From Chloracidobacterium sp. UBA7659 (GTDB taxonomy: Bacteria; Acidobacteriota; Blastocatellia; Pyrinomonadales; Pyrinomonadaceae): DNA of 6,480 nucleotides. The position numbers and the translations under genes were made by a program. Position 1 is the first letter of the stretch, and every line of letters begins with the position of its first letter. The notes under the pieces are model-generated. The model worked only from the letters and a program-made list of their open reading frames with translations, searched no databases and had not been told where the DNA came from. This document shows, piece after piece, positions 1-6,320 of this stretch. The stretch spans positions 6,572 through 13,051 of the forward strand of contig DLHV01000222.1 in assembly GCA_002483395.1 (NCBI GenBank), read 5' to 3'.

Positions 1-1385
1 GCTGACGGGGTGGTTCTCTCTCGCCTTACTAACGCCCTCACAGCCGCCTTAAAAACCTTCCCCCGCTCTTCATAACTTGTGAACATATCAAAGCTCGCAC
101 ACGCCGGAGCCAGCAAAACCGCATCGCCGCTTTCCGCACCTTCAAAGCCTTTGCAAACCGCATCTTCCATCGACGTCGCACGAACGATCTCGGCATGCCC
201 GCCCAACTGCGATTCGATGTTGTCGCCATCTTCGCCGATCACAACCAGCCGCCGAACAGAGGCTTCGATTAGGGCGATCAGCGGTGCGTACGGAGCATTC
301 TTGCCGCGGCCGCCGAGTATCAGTACTGTTTTCCCCTCGCCTTCGGCCAGTGCTTCCAGCGCCTTGACCGTCGCGTCAACCGAAGTCGCCTTCGAATCGT
401 TATAGAATTTCACGCCGTCGATCTCCCTGACAAATTCGATCCGGTGCTCGACGCCGCGAAAATTGCGGATCGTTTCGCGCATCGATTCGGGCGAAACACC
501 GCAGGCAAGTCCGGCTGCCAGGCTGGCGAGTACATTCTCGACGTTATGCAGGCCCCGCAAAAAAATGTCATCGCGTGTCGTCAGCACTTTTTCATTGCCG
601 CCGCTCCGGCAAACCAGATCGCGGCCCCGCAAAAACATCCCTTCGTCCAATTCCCGCTTCGAGCTGAACGTCGTCACGTTCGCTTTTAATCCCGAAACCC
701 AGCTTGCTGTGATCTCATCGTCCGCATTGAGAACGGCGAGGTCGTCAGCGGTTTGATTAAGGAAAATTCGATGCTTCGCTGCGGCATAATCCGTAAACGA
801 ATCGTACCGGTCGAGATGATTCGGCGTAACGTTCAGGCAAATGGCGATATTCGCGTGAAAATCCGTTATCGTCTCAAGCTGAAAACTCGACAGCTCGACA
901 ACCGTCCACGAATCGTCCGTCGAACTCTCCGCCAGGCTCAGCAGCGGCGTGCCGATATTTCCGCCGACCTGACTCTCGACGCCACCGTTCTTCAGAAGCT
1001 CGCCGATCAGCGTCGTCGTCGTCGTCTTGCCGTTCGAGCCCGTTATCCCGACAATGCGGCCCTTCATAAACCTGTAAGCAAGCTCGACCTCGCCGATTAC
1101 TTCACCGTCCTTCCGATCGACATACCGGGCCGGGATCGTATTCGTCGGAACACCGGGCGAAATGACGACAAGATCGATCTGATCAAGCAGCCACGAGGGA
1201 ATTTGCCCCGCGATCAGCCCGACATTGTGCGATTCCTTCAAAGATCTCGCTGCCTCAGACCAGCTTTCAACCTCTTTTTTGTCATGAAGGGCAACGATGG
1301 CTCCCCGCTCCGCCAAAAATTTGGCCGACGCGATGCCGGATTTACCGGCCCCGAGCACTAACGCTTTTTTCCCTTCAATTTGCAT
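1..1385 (-). CDS. murD: UDP-N-acetylmuramoylalanine--D-glutamate ligase MurD (3' end cut by window edge)
   Basis: Cytoplasmic ATP-dependent ligase that adds D-Glu to UDP-MurNAc-L-Ala, the second amino acid of the peptidoglycan stem peptide. I read 461 codons open to the window edge with no stop. Visible in order: an N-terminal Rossmann-type nucleotide-binding start (LGAGKSGIAS, residues 11-20); the ISPGVP segment (75-80); the ATP P-loop ITGSNGKTTTTT (114-125); NHLDRY (189-194), followed by Lys204 in AAKHRIF, at the place of the carbamylated lysine; GVEHRIEFV (311-319); NDSKATS (329-335); LILGGRGKN (355-363); and LAPACASFDMF (425-435) followed by RGKVF (441-445), the C-terminal family signature. 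The ATG at 1383-1385 aligns with the usual MurD N-terminus, so the start is well placed, although no clear Shine-Dalgarno precedes it. MurD proteins are typically about 440-460 residues, so only a few codons should be missing. It lies 97 nt downstream of mraY, and most of that spacer is a repeat element. Confidence 0.96.
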   Translation of the reverse strand, partial: MQIEGKKALVLGAGKSGIASAKFLAERGAIVALHDKKEVESWSEAARSLKESHNVGLIAGQIPSWLLDQIDLVVISPGVPTNTIPARYVDRKDGEVIGEVELAYRFMKGRIVGITGSNGKTTTTTLIGELLKNGGVESQVGGNIGTPLLSLAESSTDDSWTVVELSSFQLETITDFHANIAICLNVTPNHLDRYDSFTDYAAAKHRIFLNQTADDLAVLNADDEITASWVSGLKANVTTFSSKRELDEGMFLRGRDLVCRSGGNEKVLTTRDDIFLRGLHNVENVLASLAAGLACGVSPESMRETIRNFRGVEHRIEFVREIDGVKFYNDSKATSVDATVKALEALAEGEGKTVLILGGRGKNAPYAPLIALIEASVRRLVVIGEDGDNIESQLGGHAEIVRATSMEDAVCKGFEGAESGDAVLLAPACASFDMFTSYEERGKVFKAAVRALVRRERTTPS

Positions 1386-1399
1386 AATATTCCAACTAC

Positions 1400-1480
1400 C
1401 GGGCGGAAACGCGACTGTTAAGGAGCGTGCATGCTTGCGCTGACGTTCCGGAATGTCCGTATGCACGCTCGTTCACACTC
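1400..1480. repeat. Palindromic intergenic repeat, left copy (mraY-murD spacer)
   Basis: An 81-bp element that aligns without gaps to the reverse complement of 2668-2748. The first 36 positions match at 31 and the last 18 at 17, but the central 27 match at only 8. It can fold on its own: GAGCGTGCAT (1423-1432) pairs perfectly with ATGCACGCTC (1461-1470), and a nearly perfect inner palindrome lies at 1442-1457 (GACGTTCC/GGAATGTC). Its outer end carries CGGGCGGAAACG (1400-1411), the same end sequence seen on both sides of the right copy. The other end stops 4 nt short of the mraY stop codon and lacks that end sequence, so this copy looks truncated on the mraY side. There is no T-run after the hairpin, so it is not a standard intrinsic terminator. 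The family is not one I recognise. Confidence 0.85.
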
Positions 1481-1484
1481 ATGG

Positions 1485-2630
1485 TCACCTGAGCTTCAGC
1501 GTCGATAAACTCAACAAAGCAAATAAGATAGCCACGATCAAAAACCGAAAAACTATCTTCGGCTCCTTCCAGCCCGCAAGCTGAAAATGATGATGAAGCG
1601 GAGCCTGCAGGAAAATTCGCTTCCCGACGCCGCTGGTACGCTTCGTAAATTTAAAGAACGAAACCTGCGCCATTACGGACGCCGCCTCGATGATAAATAT
1701 CCCGCCGATGAACGGCAGCAGGAATTCCTGCTTTGTCAAAATTGCAACCGTACCCAGTGCACCACCGATCGCCAGCGATCCGACATCGCCCATGAAAACC
1801 TCGGCTGGCGGTGCGTTGTACCAAAGAAATCCTAGGCTCGCCCCGACCATCGCCCCGCAAAAGACCGTCAGTTCCGCCGACGACGGGTTGTGTGTCATGT
1901 CCAGGTAATCAGCCCAACGTTTGTCGCTCGCCACATAGGTCAACGCGGTAAGAGCAGACATCGCAACAAATGTGATGCTGGTCGCCAAACCATCCATTCC
2001 GTCGGTTAAATTTACCGCGTTGGACGCTCCGAGCAAAACAAAAATGATAAAGATCAGGTAAACGCCCGGCCACAAATATGAAATGCCCTCGGGTTCCGCC
2101 GTAGCTTTGATAAAAGGGATGCTGAGATTCCACGTATAATTCGTAAGAAAATACAGCACCGCCCAAATGGCGGCCGCCGTGATGAGTTGTCCGGCGAGTT
2201 TTTGTCGTCCTGTCAGGCCGAGGCTCCGTTTTTTGACGATCTTAATATAATCGTCCGCAAAACCGACCGCGCCAAAAAGCAGCGTCGCACCAAGTGCAAG
2301 CCACAGGAAAATGCTGTCAAGCCGAGCCCAAAGGATCGTCGAAAGAAAGACCGCACCGATTATCAAAACACCGCCCATCGTCGGAGTGCCCTTCTTTGCC
2401 TGGTGCTCGGCTGAAAGCTCTTCGCGAATCTCCTGGCCGACCTTCAGAGCCGACAACTTTCTAATCACCTTGCCGCCAAATAGCAGCGAAATGAGCAGTG
2501 CCGTTGCCGTCGCCATCGCCGTACGAAACGTAACGTACTGGATAACATTCAGTCCCTTGAAAAAATACGATTCGCTTGTTGCGCCACCGTATTCGCGAAA
2601 GACCAATTGGTAAAGGAAGTAATAGAGCAT
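1485..2630 (-). CDS. mraY: Phospho-N-acetylmuramoyl-pentapeptide transferase MraY
   Basis: Polytopic inner-membrane enzyme that transfers phospho-MurNAc-pentapeptide from UDP to undecaprenyl phosphate, making lipid I. It is 381 residues, slightly longer than E. coli MraY (360). Family landmarks: KKGTPTMGG (79-87); GFADDYIK (123-130) with the paired aspartates 126-127; [13 protein letters not shown] (204-216); [12 protein letters not shown] (279-290) with the catalytic-region Asp282; and the histidine cluster PLHHHF (344-349). Many hydrophobic stretches, for example about 39-51, 88-101, 108-123, 145-161, 188-201, 255-270, 303-320 and 360-377, fit the roughly ten-helix topology. The ATG at 2628-2630 matches the family N-terminus ([10 protein letters not shown] beside E. 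coli MLVWLAEHLV). No good Shine-Dalgarno is visible upstream. The gene is bracketed by two inverted copies of a palindromic repeat. It follows murF and precedes murD, the standard dcw order. Confidence 0.97.
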   Translation of the reverse strand: MLYYFLYQLVFREYGGATSESYFFKGLNVIQYVTFRTAMATATALLISLLFGGKVIRKLSALKVGQEIREELSAEHQAKKGTPTMGGVLIIGAVFLSTILWARLDSIFLWLALGATLLFGAVGFADDYIKIVKKRSLGLTGRQKLAGQLITAAAIWAVLYFLTNYTWNLSIPFIKATAEPEGISYLWPGVYLIFIIFVLLGASNAVNLTDGMDGLATSITFVAMSALTALTYVASDKRWADYLDMTHNPSSAELTVFCGAMVGASLGFLWYNAPPAEVFMGDVGSLAIGGALGTVAILTKQEFLLPFIGGIFIIEAASVMAQVSFFKFTKRTSGVGKRIFLQAPLHHHFQLAGWKEPKIVFRFLIVAILFALLSLSTLKLR

Positions 2631-2653
2631 CTGCGAAATTCGGACTGCCGATT

Positions 2654-2748
2654 CGGGTGGAAACGTCGAGTGTGAACAAGCGTGCTAACTGTCCAGTTCG
2701 TCGACATCCGCCAGCATGCACGCTCCCTAACGGTCTCGTTTCTGCCCC
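2654..2748. repeat. Palindromic intergenic repeat, right copy (murF-mraY spacer), MITE/REP-like
   Basis: A 95-bp element in the murF-mraY spacer, inverted relative to the copy at 1400-1480; the shared part is 2668-2748. Its two ends are imperfect inverted repeats: CGGGTGGAAACG (2654-2665) on the plus strand and GGGGCAGAAACG read on the minus strand from 2748 to 2737 (9/12 identical). Further in, AGCGTGC (2679-2685) pairs with GCACGCT (2718-2724), and TGTC (2690-2693) can pair with GACA (2703-2706). The whole unit is therefore a long interrupted palindrome. It begins 3 nt after the murF stop and ends 23 nt before the mraY ATG, so it forms nearly all of the mraY leader. I see no transposase and no convincing target-site duplication. 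A small non-autonomous mobile hairpin is my inference from structure alone. Confidence 0.82.
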
Positions 2749-2751
2749 AAA

Positions 2752-4224
2752 TTACCGGGTCGCCGAGTCTTTACCCTCCAATTCAAATTTTTCCAAGAGC
2801 TTTTCTACAACCTTTTCCGTCCGCACACCCCGCGAACCCTTGACCAAAACCAGATCGCCTTCTTGAATTGCGTCGAGCAGCATGTCGCCCGCGGCGTCCG
2901 AATCCGCTGCAAATTCCGCTAAACTCAATCCGGCCGCTTTCGCACCGGCAACCATCTCGTTTGCTAATCCGCGAACACCAATAAGCATATCCACACCGCT
3001 TGCGGCTATATCTTTGCCGGCCCGCCGGTGTATCTCGACTTCGGCGCTGCCCAGTTCGAGCATCTCGCCGGCAACGACGATCCGTCTATTCGCAGCCGCA
3101 CCGCCTTCGACCAGCGTTCTGACCATTGAAAGCAAAGCCGCCGGATTCGAATTGTACGAATCGTTAATAACGGTAAATCCATCAGCAAATCGCAGCACTT
3201 CGCCACGTTGCGGCGGCGGTTCAGCCGAAGAAAGACTTTTCGCGATCTCATAAGCCGTTATTCCGCATTCGTAACCAACCGTCGCGGCAGCCAACGCATT
3301 GAGAATATTGTGTTTTCCGTTCAATTTGAAAAATACGCGTGCTTCACCGTTAGGCGTTTCAAGCAAAAACGACGTTTCCCCGAAACGTAAAAACTCAATG
3401 TCCCTGGCCATAACATCTGCCTTATTGTCTATCCCAAAGGTCATGGTTGGGCCGGGAGCAAGATCTCGCATTGCCAGCACACGCGGATCGTCGGCATTTA
3501 GGACCGCGGTGCCGCCGACCTTCATGCCTTCAACAAGTTCTGCCTTTGCAGCAGCAACATTTTCGATCGAACCAAGATGCTCAACATGAACCGGCAAAAC
3601 GTTCAACTCGACCGCAACGTCTGGTGGCGTAATCCGGCACAGACGTTGGATCTCGTTCATCGGCGTTGACATTCCCATTTCCAAAACGGCAACGTCATAC
3701 GAATCGTCCTTTGCCAAATTCAAAACAGTCAGTGGATGGCCGAGCCCGTTGTTGTAATTTTTTATGTTCTTAAGAACCTTTTTTCCCGACGACTGCAATA
3801 CGTGTGCAATCAGTTCTTTTGCAGTTGTTTTCCCCGCACTTCCCGTGATAGCAATAACCCGTTTGTTCCATTGCGAATAGACGCCGTGAGCCAGAAGCTG
3901 CAAAGCCTTGATCGTGTCATCGACAAAAATAAGCTGATCTGCAAAGGGTTCGAGTTCCGCTTTGTACTCGGTAAATCTGTCTTCTCGCACAACGCAAGCG
4001 ACGGCCCCTTTTTCAAAGGCGGATGCAACATATTTCGTTGCGTCCTCAAAATCACCGTTAAACCCGTTGTTTGCATAATCCGGCTGCGATAGCGCAAAAA
4101 AGACATCGCCCGCCCGCACCTCGCGAGAGTCGATCGCGAAGGATTCGATCTCACGGTCGTGCAGGGCGGGATTTAGTTGCGATGCCGCAGCGTTCATATA
4201 CTTGATTACGGTTTCCAGTTTCAA
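2752..4224 (-). CDS. murF: UDP-N-acetylmuramoyl-tripeptide--D-alanyl-D-alanine ligase MurF
   Basis: Cytoplasmic ATP-dependent ligase that adds D-Ala-D-Ala to the UDP-MurNAc-tripeptide, completing the pentapeptide that MraY uses. It is 490 residues, slightly longer than typical (about 450-460). Visible: DSR (32-34) in the N-terminal substrate domain; P-loop ITGSAGKTTAKE (126-137); NYNNGLGHPLTVL (156-168); EMGMS (182-186); NVLPVHVEHLGS (208-219); Lys227 in AAAKAEL at the carbamylated-lysine place; GKHNILNALAA (303-313); DSYNSNP (355-361); VAGEMLELG (384-392); and VKGSRGVRTEKVV (461-473). The chosen start is TTG (4224-4222), which overlaps the ftsI stop. It gives an N-terminus of normal family length and has a Shine-Dalgarno-like AAGGGA 5 nt upstream. 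The next in-frame ATG is codon 10 and would cut into the conserved N-terminal helix. Translation is probably coupled to ftsI. Confidence 0.96.
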   Translation of the reverse strand: MKLETVIKYMNAAASQLNPALHDREIESFAIDSREVRAGDVFFALSQPDYANNGFNGDFEDATKYVASAFEKGAVACVVREDRFTEYKAELEPFADQLIFVDDTIKALQLLAHGVYSQWNKRVIAITGSAGKTTAKELIAHVLQSSGKKVLKNIKNYNNGLGHPLTVLNLAKDDSYDVAVLEMGMSTPMNEIQRLCRITPPDVAVELNVLPVHVEHLGSIENVAAAKAELVEGMKVGGTAVLNADDPRVLAMRDLAPGPTMTFGIDNKADVMARDIEFLRFGETSFLLETPNGEARVFFKLNGKHNILNALAAATVGYECGITAYEIAKSLSSAEPPPQRGEVLRFADGFTVINDSYNSNPAALLSMVRTLVEGGAAANRRIVVAGEMLELGSAEVEIHRRAGKDIAASGVDMLIGVRGLANEMVAGAKAAGLSLAEFAADSDAAGDMLLDAIQEGDLVLVKGSRGVRTEKVVEKLLEKFELEGKDSATR

Positions 4225-6308
4225 GTCTTTCCCTTTTTCTTCTCGGTGGACGATTTATTTTTTACCGGAGTTTTTGGTTTCGCTTCTGTTTCGCGTTGTT
4301 CCGGCCGTTCCGGTTTCGATCTCACTTCCTTTTCGGGAAGCTTGGCCTTTTCAACTTTCTTCGCCGTCACCGGTATTGTCTCGGCGCTCTCCGGCTTTGA
4401 TTCCTTTTTGACCGGGGCCCTCGGAACACTGGCCTCAGGTTTATCAGATACTTTTGTCGACGCTTCCGTTGGTTGCTCGTCGAGGTTCGAAGCCGATGGC
4501 CCGCCGGCCGGAACTTCCGGAATGTCCTGAATTGGGGGCTCTTCCGCGACATAACCTTCCGGTCTCACGTTCAATTCGGGCAATATCTGCTGTGCGATAT
4601 CACGGAAAACCGGTCCCGCCACCTGCCCGCCATCACGGCCGCCAACCTTCGGCTCGTCCATGACCACTGCGATCGTAACCGCCGGATTCTCGGCTGGTGC
4701 AAAGCCAATGAACGACGACACATATTTTGCAGAATTTACCTTCTTCAGCTTTTCATCAAACTTCCACGCCGTACCAGTCTTTCCGGCCGAAGTGTAACCG
4801 TTCAACTGTGCCCGTCTTGCCGTACCTGAAACGACGACCTCACGGAGCATTTTCCGCATATCGCGCGCAGTTTCAGCCTTCACGACCTGAGTTTTTTCAG
4901 GTTGGGCGACCGACACTGTTTGTTCGTCTGATTGCCGAATTTCCTTGATAATATGAGGCTGAATTCGAACGCCGTTGTTTGCTATCGTCGCAAAAGCGGT
5001 TGCCATTTGCAACGCTGAAACGCCGATTTCATAACCGATAGACATAGACGCGAGCGAGTCGCCATTCCAACGTTCCGGAGCCCTTACAATACCGGCTGTT
5101 TCGGCCGGTAATTCAATGCCCGTAGTATTGCCGAAGCCATAGTTTTTCAGCGTTTCATAGAAGCCCGCTTTGCCGACACGCAGCCCTGTTTTTATCGCGC
5201 AGACATTGCTCGATTGCGCAAGCGCTTTTGAGTACGTGACACGCCCGATCGAGTGCGAATCCGTAAATACGTGCTTTGCGACCTCGATCGTCCCGCTGCC
5301 GGCGTCGATCTCCGCATCGGGTGAAATTAGCTTTCGCTCAAGGGCCGAACTGTACGTGACCAGCTTGAAAGCCGAACCCGGCGAATAAACACTCTGGATC
5401 GCCGCATTCGATAGATTTTCCGCCGTGATCTCGTTTAGCCTATTCGGATCAAAGGTCGGATAATTCGCCATGGCCAGGACTTCGCCGGTTTTATTGTCGA
5501 TAACGACGGCGATGCCGGATCTGGCACTGGAAGCCTTGACGGCTTTTTCAAGCGCCTGTTCGGTCATGTACTGGATCGGCTTGCTGATCGTCAGGACAAT
5601 ATCCTTCGGCGGTTCTTTCTCCGAAACAGTTTCGTCATATACGCGGCCCAGCCGGTCCCGCTCCTGGAGTTTCTTGATCACGGCACCAAACAAAATATCG
5701 TTCTGTGATTGTTCGATCCCGGCTTGTCCAACTCCGTCGGCATTGCTAAATCCTATGATATGAGCCGCCAACGTCTGATTTGGATACCTGCGTTTCTGGT
5801 CTTCCCGCCAGTGCAGGCCGTTAAATTTAGGAAGATCCGCCTTACGGACGGCAGGATCTTCGAGAGCTTTATTTATTTTTTGAACGGCCTCTTCGTCAAG
5901 TCCTTTAGCCAGTGAAAAAAACTTCTTCTCATCGGCCTTTGCCTCGGCAAGCTGTTTCGCGAGTTCCGTTTCCTTGACGTTCAGAACCTTCGAAATCGTC
6001 TTTGCCGCACCTTTTGTGTCGTCAATTGCCGTCGCGTCGGCATAAAGGGTTTTGACGCGAATGCTCATTGCAAGCACGCTTTCGTTACGGTCCATGATCG
6101 TCCCGCGCGGCATCTTGCTCCGTTTTATATCCTGACGCTGCCCTTCTGCACGTTCCTTCAGCCACTCGTGTTTAGTGACCTGAAGATGGACGAGCCGGAC
6201 GCCGATGCCACCCATCCACAAAACGAGGACCGCAACGATAAGCATGAACCGTGTGAACGCGATCTGCCGCAGATTCGTCTTTTTTGTCTTTTTTGCTCTT
6301 AAAGCCAT
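4221..6308 (-). CDS. ftsI: Class B penicillin-binding protein, septal transpeptidase FtsI/PBP3-like
   Basis: Membrane-anchored D,D-transpeptidase that cross-links septal peptidoglycan, working with FtsW and the FtsQLB complex. It has 695 residues: a short basic cytoplasmic tail (1-16); one membrane anchor (about 17-40); a pedestal domain with PRGTIMDRNESVLA (67-80) and GFSNADGVGQAGIE (186-199); and the transpeptidase domain from about 235 to 580. The three active-site motifs are present: SAFK (312-315, nucleophile Ser312, in YSPGSAFK), SSN (366-368) and KTGT (510-513). The second motif residue is Ala rather than the common Thr. After about residue 581 comes a tail of some 115 residues, rich in Pro, Glu, Ser, Thr and Lys, probably disordered, with no PASTA repeat that I can see. 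The ATG at 6306-6308 lies 12 nt after the preceding stop. The dcw position supports FtsI rather than an elongation PBP2 or a sporulation SpoVD. Confidence 0.94.
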   Translation of the reverse strand: MALRAKKTKKTNLRQIAFTRFMLIVAVLVLWMGGIGVRLVHLQVTKHEWLKERAEGQRQDIKRSKMPRGTIMDRNESVLAMSIRVKTLYADATAIDDTKGAAKTISKVLNVKETELAKQLAEAKADEKKFFSLAKGLDEEAVQKINKALEDPAVRKADLPKFNGLHWREDQKRRYPNQTLAAHIIGFSNADGVGQAGIEQSQNDILFGAVIKKLQERDRLGRVYDETVSEKEPPKDIVLTISKPIQYMTEQALEKAVKASSARSGIAVVIDNKTGEVLAMANYPTFDPNRLNEITAENLSNAAIQSVYSPGSAFKLVTYSSALERKLISPDAEIDAGSGTIEVAKHVFTDSHSIGRVTYSKALAQSSNVCAIKTGLRVGKAGFYETLKNYGFGNTTGIELPAETAGIVRAPERWNGDSLASMSIGYEIGVSALQMATAFATIANNGVRIQPHIIKEIRQSDEQTVSVAQPEKTQVVKAETARDMRKMLREVVVSGTARRAQLNGYTSAGKTGTAWKFDEKLKKVNSAKYVSSFIGFAPAENPAVTIAVVMDEPKVGGRDGGQVAGPVFRDIAQQILPELNVRPEGYVAEEPPIQDIPEVPAGGPSASNLDEQPTEASTKVSDKPEASVPRAPVKKESKPESAETIPVTAKKVEKAKLPEKEVRSKPERPEQRETEAKPKTPVKNKSSTEKKKGKT
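4230..4235 (-). promoter_or_regulatory. Ribosome binding site for murF inside ftsI
   Basis: On the minus strand this reads AAGGGA, 5 nt upstream of the murF TTG start. It lies within the last lysine-rich codons of ftsI (AAA AAG GGA AAG ACT TGA). It supports the TTG start over the ATG at codon 10, and fits re-initiation by ribosomes finishing ftsI. Confidence 0.55.
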
Positions 6309-6320
6309 TATTTTAACAAC

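Noticed and set aside
753..1361. A 202-codon open frame on the plus strand
   Set aside because: It is antisense to well-conserved MurD motifs, is arginine-rich as expected for an antisense shadow, and matches no family I know.
1423..1470. Hairpin in the mraY-murD spacer as an intrinsic terminator
   Set aside because: No T-run follows it on either strand, and the operon continues into murD. It is better explained as part of the repeat.
2668..2748. Repeat as an integron attC site (conserved arms, variable centre)
   Set aside because: The terminal RYYYAAC and GTTRRRY core sites are not present in the right orientation, and the flanking genes are housekeeping rather than cassettes.
1400..2748. 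mraY plus inverted repeats as a composite mobile element
   Set aside because: There is no transposase, mraY is in its standard operon position between murF and murD, and its protein looks native to the cluster.
4195..4197. ATG at codon 10 as the murF start
   Set aside because: It would remove the conserved N-terminal segment and place the start away from the AAGGGA binding site.
4177..4530. Plus-strand open frame opposite the FtsI tail and murF start
   Set aside because: It arises from the low-complexity codons of the FtsI tail read backwards, with no independent support.
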